From contig NZ_MU158690.1 in the NCBI RefSeq assembly GCF_015209965.1, positions 1,192,115 to 1,256,114 on the forward strand: 64,000 bases of DNA. Direction: 5' to 3'. Positions within the stretch are counted from its first letter, which is position 1; every line of letters starts with the position of its first letter. The position numbers were made by a program, and so were the translations under genes. The DNA is from Sphingobacterium pedocola (GTDB lineage Bacteria > Bacteroidota > Bacteroidia > Sphingobacteriales > Sphingobacteriaceae). Shown piece after piece: positions 53,585 to 63,152 of the stretch. The notes beneath the pieces were generated by a model that saw only the letters and a list, made by a program, of their open reading frames with translations, searched no databases and was not told where the DNA came from.

Positions 53585-54679
53585 ATGAGAATTTTGTATG
53601 ATTATCAAATATTTTCGGCTCAGAGGTTTGGGGGAATATCTCGATACTTCGTCGAACTAATGCGGGGCATTGAAGCGAGGAATGAGGTCAGCTATTCTTT
53701 GGATGTGTTTGGCAATGTCAATCATTATTTAGCGAAGGGAAATGCAAGGGATTTTGGTTTTGTCGAAAAGCTGAGAAAACATCATCGCAAATCGCATCGA
53801 ATCCTGGATAAAAATAGAAACAAAGTGATAGAGCAACTTAACAATAAGGAGGTAGATGTTTTTCATCCAACATATTTTGATCCATATTTTGTTGGCCATC
53901 TAAGTAAGCCACTGGTGATAACAGTGCACGATATGACGTATGAGAATTTTCCAGAATTCTTTTGGTCTGGTGATCCTACAGCGTATCAAAAGCGGATACT
54001 CATTGCTAGAGCGGATAAAATTATTGCCATTTCGGATCAAACGAAGAATGATATTTTGAAGCACTATGATGTCGATGAAAGCAGAATTGAGGTGATCTAT
54101 CACGGAATAGATGCTGTGACACCTATACACTTTGAAGAGGTAAGGGATATTCCGGCAGAATACATCTTATACGTCGGCAGTCGCAATGGTTATAAAAATT
54201 TCAGTTTGCTCGTTCAGGCATTTGGGGTTCTATCCAAGCGATATTCAAATATTAAACTGGTATTAGCTGGTGGGCCTTTGGAGATTGCCGAGAAGGAACA
54301 TTTGTATAGAAATCGTATTCTCGATAAGACAATACAGATCGCAGCGACTGATGAGCAGCTCAATACATTGTATAGAAATGCGCTGTTTTTTGTTTATCCG
54401 TCAATTTACGAAGGCTTTGGGTTGCCTATTTTGGAGGCGTTTAAGAATCGATGTCCGATTTTGTTAAGCAATGCCAGTTGTTTCCCTGAAATAGCGGGAG
54501 AAGCTGCCGCCTATTTCGAAGCTCTCGCGCTGGATTCGTTAATAGAGCAGATGGAGTGCTTATTAACAGATACAGAATACCGCGCAAAGTTGGTGGAGAA
54601 GGGGGATGAACAACTAAAGCACTATAAAATAGATTCTTGTGTCGAGAAAACCATCGGTCTCTATCAAAAGTTGATGTAA
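53585..54679 (+). CDS. Glycosyltransferase family 4 (GT-B) protein
   Basis: Retaining GT-B glycosyltransferase of 364 aa, probably adding sugars to a surface polysaccharide or LPS. The N-terminal domain begins MRILYDYQIFSAQRFGGISRYF with the acceptor-side GGISRY motif. The C-terminal donor domain shows YILYVGSRNGYKNFSLLVQA and the E-x7-E region VYPSIYEGFGLPILEAF. No signal peptide, acts at the cytoplasmic face. It opens the glycan cluster on the + strand. Confidence 0.9.
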   Translation: MRILYDYQIFSAQRFGGISRYFVELMRGIEARNEVSYSLDVFGNVNHYLAKGNARDFGFVEKLRKHHRKSHRILDKNRNKVIEQLNNKEVDVFHPTYFDPYFVGHLSKPLVITVHDMTYENFPEFFWSGDPTAYQKRILIARADKIIAISDQTKNDILKHYDVDESRIEVIYHGIDAVTPIHFEEVRDIPAEYILYVGSRNGYKNFSLLVQAFGVLSKRYSNIKLVLAGGPLEIAEKEHLYRNRILDKTIQIAATDEQLNTLYRNALFFVYPSIYEGFGLPILEAFKNRCPILLSNASCFPEIAGEAAAYFEALALDSLIEQMECLLTDTEYRAKLVEKGDEQLKHYKIDSCVEKTIGLYQKLM

Positions 54680-54710
54680 TGATAGACAGAGGTGATTCCT
54701 GTGCGTTCGT

Positions 54711-55484
54711 CTATTGAAATTTTTTAACACCGAGTGCTTTTAGCAGGCGGAAGCCCTTAGAAGATTGGATCTTTTCAAGCGTAGGCTGAGCCGTTGTATG
54801 TTTTAAATAGTCTTCATAAAATAAGGGAAACTCTTTGTTTAGAAATCGTTGCCTTTCTTCTTGAATTAATTGAAAATTATCGGGCACTGAACTCATGCCA
54901 GTCGTATCAAAAATAGAAACGACCTGATTAAGATGTTTTGTACTAACATTATGTCTTAGTATACAAATCAGAAAAAATGACCAATCTGCTGCTATTCTGT
55001 ATGTGGTGTCATAGTTGCCATACTGGTAAAAAAGATCTTTTTTTATGAAAGTGGAAGGGTGTCCTAGGGATGATTCAAATAAAAATTTGATTGAAAGCTT
55101 TTCAGGATAGTTAAAAATAACTGGCTTACCGATGTTGTCAAAGGCTAAATCACCGTAGAGGAGATCTACGTCATTTAGATTAGGAAAAATGTTCTCTAAC
55201 GTCTGAGATGTATATAATATGTCGCCACTATTGAGAAATAATATATACTGACCCGTCGCCATTTTTACGCCCTTATTCATGGCATCATAAACTCCTGAAT
55301 CTTTCTCCGATATCCACTTATCAATGCGGTCGTTTGATTCTAACACATCTTTGCTGCCGTCATTGGATGAGCCATCTACAACGATATATTCAAATTGTTG
55401 AAAAGATTGTTCCTTTATTGAGGTAAAAGTTTTTAGTAGGCCAAACTTGTTATTGAGATTGATGGTTACAATAGATAGTTTCAT
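54711..55484 (-). CDS. Glycosyltransferase family 2
   Basis: GT-A glycosyltransferase of about 257 aa. ATG 55484 (MKLSIVTINLNNKFGLL) is preferred to the 55502 start. It shows FEYIVVDGSSNDGSKDV (nucleotide-sugar binding), the DxD-like site QYILFLNSGDILY and the late catalytic block GNYDTTYRIAADWSFFL. Similar to WcaA/colanic-acid type enzymes. The gene stands opposite to the flanking + strand genes. Confidence 0.85.
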   Translation of the reverse strand: MKLSIVTINLNNKFGLLKTFTSIKEQSFQQFEYIVVDGSSNDGSKDVLESNDRIDKWISEKDSGVYDAMNKGVKMATGQYILFLNSGDILYTSQTLENIFPNLNDVDLLYGDLAFDNIGKPVIFNYPEKLSIKFLFESSLGHPSTFIKKDLFYQYGNYDTTYRIAADWSFFLICILRHNVSTKHLNQVVSIFDTTGMSSVPDNFQLIQEERQRFLNKEFPLFYEDYLKHTTAQPTLEKIQSSKGFRLLKALGVKKFQ

Positions 55485-55577
55485 GACGTGGTTTAGATCC
55501 AAATATAGTATATAATTTTGATATTTTTAGTAAGTTACTTCTGTAGCTAAACAGCTTACTTTTACGTATTAACTTTA

Positions 55578-55585
55578 TACATTTG
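55578..55585 (+). promoter_or_regulatory. -7 element of the GT2 gene at 55615
   Basis: TACATTTG matches TAnnTTTG, 29 bp before the ATG of the second + strand glycosyltransferase unit. Confidence 0.4.
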
Positions 55586-55614
55586 TAAAGTAAACAAGTT
55601 TTTATTTCGCTTTT

Positions 55615-56451
55615 ATGGCACCAACAAAAGATTTAATAAGTATTGTTATCCCGGCATATAATGTTTCCCGTACAATTTCAGAAACAATTGATTCAGTTCT
55701 TAAGCAAACATTTAGAAATTTTGAGATTATAGTTGTCAATGATGGTTCACGAGATGAAACAGAGGGGGTGGTAATCAATTATGCGAATCGTTTTCGGGAA
55801 GTGAAACTCTATAATCAAGAAAACAAAGGACTACCTGCAACGCGGAATGAAGGGTTCGGTTTTTCTAAAGGGAACTTTGTGATATTCCTCGACGGAGATG
55901 ATAAGCTAGACCCTAGATACATTGAAACTTGTTACCAAAAATTTAAGAAATATCCAGATTTAGATTTGGTGTATACAGATACTCTGTTATTTGAAGCTAA
56001 AGAAGGTATCTTCGATTTACCTGATTATTCGTATAAGCAATTATTGGCTGGGAATTGTATTCCGGCAACCGCAATGATCAAAGCCGATAATTTTAGGGAG
56101 GTTGGAATGTATGACGTATCCCTCAAGATGACAGAAGATTGGGAGTTATGGATTCGATATCTCGCTAAATTTCCAAATGTTTATCAAGTCAAGCTACCTT
56201 TATTTCATTACAGAAAAAGATTATCAAGTGATTCAATGACGGATCTAAATTCGATGAATAACTACGATATCTCGGATCTAGCTCGTCTATATATCTATCA
56301 AAAACACTATAATCTGTTCACGCAATATGGCTACGGTCTAGAAAAATTGCAACAGTTGATAGGTGAAGAAAATAAATATAAAGAAAAATACTACAATGTT
56401 TGGTACCGCAAACTTTTCTATCAGCTTCGCAATAGAAAGAAGCTACAATAA
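55615..56451 (+). CDS. Glycosyltransferase family 2
   Basis: GT-A enzyme of 278 aa: ISIVIPAYNVSRTISETIDS, FEIIVVNDGSRDETEGV, the DxD metal site VIFLDGDDKLD and catalytic region MTEDWELWIRYL. The C-terminus ends YYNVWYRKLFYQLRNRKK. It is a paralogue of the gene at 57562, which has the same tail, so the two arose by duplication. First gene of a three-gene run with 56548 and 57562. Confidence 0.9.
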   Translation: MAPTKDLISIVIPAYNVSRTISETIDSVLKQTFRNFEIIVVNDGSRDETEGVVINYANRFREVKLYNQENKGLPATRNEGFGFSKGNFVIFLDGDDKLDPRYIETCYQKFKKYPDLDLVYTDTLLFEAKEGIFDLPDYSYKQLLAGNCIPATAMIKADNFREVGMYDVSLKMTEDWELWIRYLAKFPNVYQVKLPLFHYRKRLSSDSMTDLNSMNNYDISDLARLYIYQKHYNLFTQYGYGLEKLQQLIGEENKYKEKYYNVWYRKLFYQLRNRKKLQ

Positions 56452-56547
56452 CAACCCATTGGTAGTAACATTATATGTAGTTTTACGAGTTGTCTACCAA
56501 AATAAAATAACTTGATTCTATATCTTAGCTATTACTTGCTCTTTTGT

Positions 56548-57558
56548 ATGTCAAAAAAAAGATTTCTTTTAGTCGCACCACACAGTTTTAATTTATATCA
56601 GCTTATCGTGAAGAACTTAGAATATCTAGGTTATGAAGTCGTTCATATTGAAGACCTCGGATATGCTTTCAAGTACAATTCTATTGGCCAACGTCTGCAC
56701 AATTTACTTCGTAAAGTTTTCCTTAAAGATCGGTCTTACAAAGAAAACCTCAAAATTGAAAACAATTACATAAAGCAACGGAAAATAATCGTTCAGCACT
56801 ACTCATTTGATATTGCTTTGGTTATACGGGCAGACTTTTTTAAGAAGAGTCTAATAGAACTTATCCGTCAGAAAACTTCAACTATGATTAGCTTTCATTT
56901 CGATGGTATATCTCGCAACCCCGAAATCTTAGACTATGTATCTCTATTTGATCGTTTCTATGCGTTTGATCAGGACGATTTAAAAAAGTATCCATCTTAT
57001 AATCTTTCGTATTCACCTAATTTTTATCTGGACTATCCTGATCTAATAGATCAACGCCGTTCGTATAATGCCCATAACGTATACTATGTAAGTACATTTC
57101 ATGAAAGTCGAATACGCGACTTAATTGATATTCATAAACGTTTGTCAGTTCATTATGCTTCTGTAAAATTCATCGTCGTGTGTAGTAAAGACTTATTACC
57201 TATACTTCCAGATTATGTTATACAGCACATGGAAGTTTCTCACGAACACGTAGATTTTGCTGAACAACTCAATAACATTGCATTTTCCGATGTCATTATT
57301 GACCTGGTGATCGCAGAACATAAGGGCTACTCACTTCGTATAATAGAGGGTTTAAAATTCGGTAAAAAAGTAATTACGACAAATTTTAAAGTTTTAGAAG
57401 CCGAGTTTTATCATCCTCATAATTTCTTCGTTTTGCAAAATGGCAGTTATGATGGATTAGATGAGTTCTTGAATAATGCTTACGTGCCTATTGATAATGA
57501 TATGAAGAAAAAGTATAGTTTCTCGGAATGGCTTAATAATAAATTGATAGATAAATAA
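56548..57558 (+). CDS. CgeB-like putative glycosyltransferase
   Basis: 336 aa from ATG 56548 (MSKKRFLLVAPHSFN); the frame's upstream TTG start is rejected. The N-terminal Rossmann-like part (LVAPHSFNLYQLIVKNLEYLG) is followed by a middle with FHFDGISRNPEILDYVSLFD. The C-terminal SLRIIEGLKFGKKVITTNF segment resembles GT-B donor domains of CgeB/DUF3880-like enzymes. It lies between two GT2 paralogues and ends 4 bp before the next gene, so it is co-transcribed. Confidence 0.65.
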   Translation: MSKKRFLLVAPHSFNLYQLIVKNLEYLGYEVVHIEDLGYAFKYNSIGQRLHNLLRKVFLKDRSYKENLKIENNYIKQRKIIVQHYSFDIALVIRADFFKKSLIELIRQKTSTMISFHFDGISRNPEILDYVSLFDRFYAFDQDDLKKYPSYNLSYSPNFYLDYPDLIDQRRSYNAHNVYYVSTFHESRIRDLIDIHKRLSVHYASVKFIVVCSKDLLPILPDYVIQHMEVSHEHVDFAEQLNNIAFSDVIIDLVIAEHKGYSLRIIEGLKFGKKVITTNFKVLEAEFYHPHNFFVLQNGSYDGLDEFLNNAYVPIDNDMKKKYSFSEWLNNKLIDK

Positions 57559-57561
57559 AAA

Positions 57562-58383
57562 ATGAAGTTACAACCTTTGGTTAGTGTAATTATTCCTGCT
57601 TATAATGCAGAAAATACTATCATCGAAACGCTTGAATGTGTGGCAAGGCAGACCTATAGCGATATAGAAACAATCGTAGTAAACGATGGTTCGACAGACC
57701 GAACATCCTCTATAATAGAACAGTTCATTATTGATAAACCTCATTTCAGCTTGTATTCTAAACACAATGAAGGATTAGCAGCTACAAGGAACTATGGATT
57801 TCAATTTGTGAAGGGTGAGTACTTGCTTTTTTTAGACGCGGATGATTTAATTGATCTCAATTTTGTGAAGTTATGTGTTGATGAATTCCAGACGGGAAAT
57901 AATATTGATATAGTGGCTACCCAAGTGCAGCACTTTGAGCGTGAAAATGATATTTATGTTTTTCCTAAGTTTTCTTTAGATACAATATTAAAGGTAAACT
58001 GCTTTACTATAACTTCCATGATAAAAAGTAAAGCATTCAAAGATATCGGCATGTTTGATGTAACGATGAAGTTTCATGAAGACTGGGAAATGTGGATCAG
58101 AATGACAGAAAAGTATAATAATGTAGTTCGTATCGATCAACCGTTGTTTTGGTATCGAAAGCGAAATGCACATGATTCAATGTGTGATTTAAATTTTAAT
58201 GATAATGTTGCTAACGAGATGCATTTGTATATTTATCAAAAGCATTTTTACAGATATTTGCAAGCGGGATATAGTTTAGAAAGGTTGTTTGAAACTATTA
58301 GAAGGGAAGAACTGCTTCGTAAAAAGTACTATGGTGTTTGGTATCGAAAATTGTTTTATCGTTTAAGGAAAACAAAGAGATAG
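57562..58383 (+). CDS. Glycosyltransferase family 2 (paralogue of 55615)
   Basis: GT-A enzyme of 273 aa with VSVIIPAYNAENTIIETLEC, DIETIVVNDGSTDRTSSI, DxD site LLFLDADDLID and catalytic KFHEDWEMWIRM. It ends YYGVWYRKLFYRLRKTKR, nearly the same as the 55615 protein's tail. The shared tail is rare in the family and points to a local duplication. Confidence 0.9.
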   Translation: MKLQPLVSVIIPAYNAENTIIETLECVARQTYSDIETIVVNDGSTDRTSSIIEQFIIDKPHFSLYSKHNEGLAATRNYGFQFVKGEYLLFLDADDLIDLNFVKLCVDEFQTGNNIDIVATQVQHFERENDIYVFPKFSLDTILKVNCFTITSMIKSKAFKDIGMFDVTMKFHEDWEMWIRMTEKYNNVVRIDQPLFWYRKRNAHDSMCDLNFNDNVANEMHLYIYQKHFYRYLQAGYSLERLFETIRREELLRKKYYGVWYRKLFYRLRKTKR

Positions 58384-58399
58384 AGAGTAGGATCGTGTT

Positions 58400-59212
58400 T
58401 TACGGCTGTTGCTTTAGCATACCGTTCTTGGTAAATGTAATTTTTTTCGTCATTACTTGAAGCAGTATGTGTTCATTTTGGATTACGTTATCTTTGTTAT
58501 TTTCTTTATGGAAAATATGATAAGCTATGGCTCCGAATTTCACGAACCGTTTTTTGACGCCACTATTCATTAAACGAATGGCTAGCTCGGCATCCTCACT
58601 GCCCCAGCCTTGAATGGATTCGTTATATCCATTGACGTTAATCAAATCCTTCTTCCAAAATGACATGTTGCAACCTCTTAGTGCTCGGGGTTTATTTTTC
58701 TTGTACCGATCAGCCATTATCCTCGAAAGAAGAGGAATCCGCAAACTGTTTAAAATCGACCCCAAGGGAAACTTGAACCTATTAAGTTTTTCTACAGCGG
58801 ACTGGTTTAACAATTGCTTACTATATGCTTGAGTTAATAATACGCGACTGCCACATAAGAACGCGTTTTTTTTGGCTAATGCTAGGTGATCTTTTATAAA
58901 CTCGTCATCGATGAGAATGTCTCCATCTATTTGTATGATATAGTCGTATCGAGCTTGCGCAATAGCTTTATTGCGTATAGCACTTAATCGAAATCCATTA
59001 TCCGGGTGCCATATGTGGACAATAGGTATTGGAGAATCCTGCTTTAATCGTTTAATAGCTTCTTGGGTAGCATCCCCAGAACCGTCATCCGCTATTAGGA
59101 TTTCATTCGGAAGATGCGTCTGTTTTAAAACACGCTGTATACATTTTTCTAAAGCTTCCGGCCAATTATATGTCGATACAATTAGGCTGATGGTGGGAAT
59201 TTCCTTACTCAT
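58400..59212 (-). CDS. Glycosyltransferase family 2 with GT7C-like C-terminus
   Basis: About 270 aa from ATG 59212 (MSKEIPTISLIVSTYNWPE); an upstream ATG at 59221 is possible. It shows LPNEILIADDGSGDATQEAI, DxD site YIIQIDGDILID and the second module RALRGCNMSFWKKDL with QGWGSEDAELAIRLM, typical of galactosyltransferase-like GT2 enzymes that use the ED pair as base. It overlaps the neighbouring - strand paralogue by 8 bp. It forms one unit with 59205-60026. Confidence 0.9.
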   Translation of the reverse strand: MSKEIPTISLIVSTYNWPEALEKCIQRVLKQTHLPNEILIADDGSGDATQEAIKRLKQDSPIPIVHIWHPDNGFRLSAIRNKAIAQARYDYIIQIDGDILIDDEFIKDHLALAKKNAFLCGSRVLLTQAYSKQLLNQSAVEKLNRFKFPLGSILNSLRIPLLSRIMADRYKKNKPRALRGCNMSFWKKDLINVNGYNESIQGWGSEDAELAIRLMNSGVKKRFVKFGAIAYHIFHKENNKDNVIQNEHILLQVMTKKITFTKNGMLKQQP

Positions 59213-60026
59213 TTCTGCCATCTTTTATATATTTATCCATGCCGAATGCCGTCCATGATACACGTGTTTTTCGCGTATTCTCCAATAATCGTCTATTTTT
59301 ATCCTCTAGATCTCCCTTGTCTTGCTCGGGGTGATAAATATGATATACGATTGCCGCAAATTTGATAACGGATTTTTTTACGCCATTGTTTATCAATCGT
59401 AGGGTAAGATCACTGTCCTCGTGCCCCCAGCCTTCAAAATTTTCATTGTACCCATTTACAGCTATGATATCTGTCAGCCAAAAGGACATATTCGCTCCTC
59501 GTGCGTAATACTCCGGATAACGGTTTTTGTATTTAGTTAGCAGATAGTTAGATAAGAATAGGGACCGGAAACCATTTTCCCTTCTTGCGATATCGGAATG
59601 TAATATATTAATGTTTACAGTTTTGGAATTCAAAAGTGTTTTTGAATATGTCGGCCCTAGCAATACTCTTGACCCTTGTAATAGCCTTCCTTTTTTAGCG
59701 GCAGAAAGGTGGTCTTCTATAAATCGCTTATGCAAAATGACATCCCCGTCAATTTGTATAATATACATTTTCGAAGCGTACGAAAAAGCCTTATTTCGAA
59801 TGGTAGCAAGTTTAAATCCGCTATCCTCATGCCATACATGAATGACGGGAACAGAAAGAACTTTTTTAAATGAATCAATTATCTCCTTCGTGGGAGCACG
59901 AGAACCATCATCAGCGATTATTACCTCGGAAGGCATAATTGTTTGCTCTTGTATGCTTAATAGTGTTAACTCTAAAGCTTCTGGCCAATTGTATGTGGAT
60001 ATGATAAGCGAACATTCTTTAAGCAT
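59205..60026 (-). CDS. Glycosyltransferase family 2 with GT7C-like C-terminus (paralogue)
   Basis: 273 aa. Starts LIISTYNWPEALELTLLSIQ, with MPSEVIIADDGSRAPTKEI, DxD site MYIIQIDGDVILH and GANMSFWLTDIIAVNGYNEN, then EGWGHEDSDLTLRL. Clearly homologous to 58400 and to the + strand 60121 gene. It is the first gene of the - strand pair. Confidence 0.9.
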   Translation of the reverse strand: MLKECSLIISTYNWPEALELTLLSIQEQTIMPSEVIIADDGSRAPTKEIIDSFKKVLSVPVIHVWHEDSGFKLATIRNKAFSYASKMYIIQIDGDVILHKRFIEDHLSAAKKGRLLQGSRVLLGPTYSKTLLNSKTVNINILHSDIARRENGFRSLFLSNYLLTKYKNRYPEYYARGANMSFWLTDIIAVNGYNENFEGWGHEDSDLTLRLINNGVKKSVIKFAAIVYHIYHPEQDKGDLEDKNRRLLENTRKTRVSWTAFGMDKYIKDGRNE

Positions 60027-60105
60027 TGTAACGTTTTGTTATTTCTGGTCGTGTTGTTGTTATTAATTGTGTAACCAGAATGATGCAAAAATACAGAATA
60101 GTAAG

Positions 60106-60113
60106 TACATTTG
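60106..60113 (+). promoter_or_regulatory. -7 element almost touching the start codon of the 60121 gene
   Basis: TACATTTG (TAnnTTTG) ends 7 bp before the ATG at 60121. The transcript would be leaderless or have only a few untranslated bases. Confidence 0.45.
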
Positions 60114-60120
60114 AAATGGA

Positions 60121-60915
60121 ATGGAGAATTGTACCCTTTTAATCTCGACATATAATTGGCCTCAGGCGTTGGATCTATGTTTGCAGAGTGTAATGAAACA
60201 GTCAAAGTTGCCCAAAGAAATCGTCATTGCTGACGATGGTTCGGATAGAGATACCGCTGAAATTATTGACAAATATAGAATAGTAAATAAAGTTCCTATT
60301 AAGCATGTTTGGCAGGAAGATCTAGGCTTTCGTAAATCACTCATTATGAACAAGGCGGTGAAGGGTGCTAGTTATGAATACATCGTTCAGATTGACGGTG
60401 ATGTTATTCTTAATCGGAACTTTATAGAAGATCATTTAATTGTAGCCGAGCGATCAACCTTTGTGCGCGGTACGCGTGCTCACATCCGGAAAGAATATGT
60501 TCAAGAAATGTTCTTGAATTCGCAAAGTGATTTCAAATTTTATTCTAAAGGGATTAAAAATCGGTTTAATGCAATTCGATTGCCGTCGCTCTCATGGTTA
60601 GTGTCCAAAAGGGAGCTATCGGGTAGAAGTGTCAGAGGTTGTAATATGGCTTTTTGGAAAACAGATTTCGTACAAGTGAATGGTTATAATAATGACTTAA
60701 AGGGCTGGGGACATGAAGATGAAGAACTCGCCACGCGCTTGGTCAACAATGGAATCATTAAGAAATCCGTTAAATTTAGATGTATTCAATATCATATTTT
60801 TCATCCGTTAGCTTCGCGAGAGCTTGAAAATATCCATGATGATTTATTATTCGATGTGCGAAACAATAAGATAATAAGATGTGAAAATGGCTACGAAAAC
60901 AGTTTCTATAAATAA
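60121..60915 (+). CDS. Glycosyltransferase family 2 with GT7C-like C-terminus (paralogue)
   Basis: 264 aa: TLLISTYNWPQALDLCLQSV, LPKEIVIADDGSDRDTAEI, DxD site EYIVQIDGDVILN and RGCNMAFWKTDFVQVNGYN with KGWGHEDEELATRL. Third member of the local subgroup; it is divergent from 59205, with 94 bp between. It is followed by the GT4 gene after about 20 bp. Confidence 0.9.
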   Translation: MENCTLLISTYNWPQALDLCLQSVMKQSKLPKEIVIADDGSDRDTAEIIDKYRIVNKVPIKHVWQEDLGFRKSLIMNKAVKGASYEYIVQIDGDVILNRNFIEDHLIVAERSTFVRGTRAHIRKEYVQEMFLNSQSDFKFYSKGIKNRFNAIRLPSLSWLVSKRELSGRSVRGCNMAFWKTDFVQVNGYNNDLKGWGHEDEELATRLVNNGIIKKSVKFRCIQYHIFHPLASRELENIHDDLLFDVRNNKIIRCENGYENSFYK

Positions 60916-60935
60916 ATTAAACAGTAGCTGTGGAC

Positions 60936-62138
60936 ATGAATGATGAGCAACACCCGATGACATTTAAGAAGATTCTTTACTTTTTTCCTTTGAATCCATT
61001 GCATTCCAACGCTGGAAGTGTAACTAGAGCTAGGGGCATATTAACTTACTTTAGAAATAAAGGTTATATCGTAGATTTTGTAAATAGTGATGATGAGTGG
61101 GGGGAAGAATTAACGCTGGAAGACAGAAATAAATTGGTATCTGAAGGATTGGCAAGATCATCTTATGGTTTGTCTAGAAATCCTCCGTTAAAGGATTTTT
61201 TTGGTTATCTCAGGTATCTAATTCCGGCGCTTTTTTTACGTAAATTATTTAAATATGGTACTAGTAGGTTGACCGATTACAATAATTTCAACCGAAGAAA
61301 GCAATTCAATACTATTCTAAAGCGGGATAAATACGATTATATTATAATAAGCTATGCTTATTGGGCAAATTTGATCAAGGATAATTCCTTCGCATCCGAT
61401 GCCAGACTTATCATAGATACACATGATTGGTTGACTGCGCAAGACCAATCTCGCAAACGTTTTGAAATAGGCAAGGGATTTTCAGACGAAATAGAAAGAT
61501 TGAATCTTTTTGATGAGATATGGACTGTATCATCTGATGAACAATATGTTTTTGAACAATTCTGCAGAAAGCCGGTTCATCTTATACCGATAGGCTTTCA
61601 ATCAAATTTTTCATCTGGGATCCAGAGAGATAGTAACAATGTATATTTTGATGCAATATATGTTGCAAGTGATAATATGCATAATATTAAAGCTTGTAAT
61701 TGGTTTTTCAGATATGTATATCCATCATTACCAAAAGACATTTCATTTTGCATTATTGGAACGATAAATAAATATGTACCTGATCTGCCGAATGTGACCA
61801 AAGTGGAGTATGTTGAAGATTTAAATGATTATTATTATCGTTCAAAACTTGCTATATGTCCGATGCTATCCGGGACAGGAGTAAAAATTAAAGTAATTGA
61901 AGCACTTTCTTACGGCTTACCGGTGGTGTGTAATAGAAGAGGCGTAGATGGGTTAGTGAATAAGACAGAGAATGGATGTGTAGTAACTGATGATGGGGAT
62001 GATTTTTCTAGATTAATTTTACGTTTATTGCGAGACAACGATTTTTATGAACATGTTCGGAATGATGGGCAACTGTATTTTAATCGATATCATTCGATAG
62101 AAGCAGTATATCGGAATCTGGACAGCAGGTTTGTATAA
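60936..62138 (+). CDS. Glycosyltransferase family 4-like protein
   Basis: About 400 aa. ATG 60936 (MNDEQHPMTFKKI) or ATG 60957 are both possible; the GTG at 60930 is less likely. The N-terminal part has NPLHSNAGSVTRARGILTYF, and the central DARLIIDTHDWLTAQDQSRK block is near residue 165. The GT-B donor side has SGTGVKIKVIEALSYGLPVV near residue 310, with the EALSYG nucleotide-sugar binding turn. Probably extends the same glycan. It converges with the GT9 gene without any gap. Confidence 0.85.
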   Translation: MNDEQHPMTFKKILYFFPLNPLHSNAGSVTRARGILTYFRNKGYIVDFVNSDDEWGEELTLEDRNKLVSEGLARSSYGLSRNPPLKDFFGYLRYLIPALFLRKLFKYGTSRLTDYNNFNRRKQFNTILKRDKYDYIIISYAYWANLIKDNSFASDARLIIDTHDWLTAQDQSRKRFEIGKGFSDEIERLNLFDEIWTVSSDEQYVFEQFCRKPVHLIPIGFQSNFSSGIQRDSNNVYFDAIYVASDNMHNIKACNWFFRYVYPSLPKDISFCIIGTINKYVPDLPNVTKVEYVEDLNDYYYRSKLAICPMLSGTGVKIKVIEALSYGLPVVCNRRGVDGLVNKTENGCVVTDDGDDFSRLILRLLRDNDFYEHVRNDGQLYFNRYHSIEAVYRNLDSRFV

Positions 62139-63146
62139 TTAAGTGTTAATCTTCTCAACCACCATCTCCACCGTTACCAAGTCAATGGCTTCCACACCAT
62201 CGCAATCGCAGGATTTGTTGCCGTAGACGGAGCTCGGTCGTGCCGGGTGTGCTACCTGTACGCAATCTTCTAGAGATTGTCCATAACCCAGAAAACCTGC
62301 ATAAGGGTGTGTCGCTCCCCAGATAGACACACATCTCGTGCCAACTAATGAGGCCATATGCATACCCGAACTATCCATACTTACCATCAGATCTAAATTA
62401 GCAATAATATCCAGTTCTTGTGCAAGTGAATACTGACCAACCGTGTTTATCACATGATCATATTGATTCGACCAGTTCGCACAGATCTCTTTTTCTCTTT
62501 CACCGCCACCGAATAGAAAGACGGAACAATCCTTTTCCGAAAGCTGTCGGATCAGATCTTCCATTTTGGCCATTGGAAACACTTTATAAGGATGTTGCGC
62601 AAATGGAGCTATTCCGATGGTCTTGACGCCTGATGCAAAAATAGTTGCATAATTTTCTGGAGTTTCACGATTTACGCGGGGTAATTCATGATCTAATTTA
62701 AAGCTGTAACCCAATCGCCTGAAAACATCTGCATAGCGCTCTGTCATCGGTTTTAAGGGTTTTAAAACTTTGTTTTCGCTCCGCGTTAATGCCTTTTTCT
62801 CCGATCTCCCTTTGTCTAATATGCGGACGGAATAATCTGAGGTAAGGAATAAGAAATCCAGAAAACGGCTGCGCAGGTTGTTGTGCAGATCCGCCACATA
62901 AAATGATTTGTAGGTTTTAAGTTCCCGGAATAAGTGGTATAATCCGAAGATTCCTTTATGTTTTCCTTTGGGGTCGATAGCATGAAAGCGAACGCGGGGA
63001 ATATCGGCAAAGAAGGGGGCAAACAGCTTGCGGGATACCATGATAACTTCCACATCGCCGTGTTGTGTGATGAATTCCTTCAATACCGAAGCGACCATAG
63101 CCACATCGCCCATAGCCGAAAAGCGGGTTACGATGATGCGCTTCAT
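62139..63146 (-). CDS. Glycosyltransferase family 9 (heptosyltransferase-like)
   Basis: GT-B enzyme of 335 aa similar to ADP-heptose:LPS heptosyltransferases. N-terminal RIIVTRFSAMGDVAMVASVL with the phosphate-binding loop; C-terminal IGIAPFAQHPYKVFPMAKM and MVSMDSSGMHMASLVGTRCVSIWGATHP (in parts). In LPS core assembly such enzymes add heptose; the sugar here is not certain. DUF4254 lies 6 bp upstream, a pairing that recurs in Bacteroidota. Confidence 0.9.
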   Translation of the reverse strand: MKRIIVTRFSAMGDVAMVASVLKEFITQHGDVEVIMVSRKLFAPFFADIPRVRFHAIDPKGKHKGIFGLYHLFRELKTYKSFYVADLHNNLRSRFLDFLFLTSDYSVRILDKGRSEKKALTRSENKVLKPLKPMTERYADVFRRLGYSFKLDHELPRVNRETPENYATIFASGVKTIGIAPFAQHPYKVFPMAKMEDLIRQLSEKDCSVFLFGGGEREKEICANWSNQYDHVINTVGQYSLAQELDIIANLDLMVSMDSSGMHMASLVGTRCVSIWGATHPYAGFLGYGQSLEDCVQVAHPARPSSVYGNKSCDCDGVEAIDLVTVEMVVEKINT

Positions 63147-63152
63147 GGCTGC

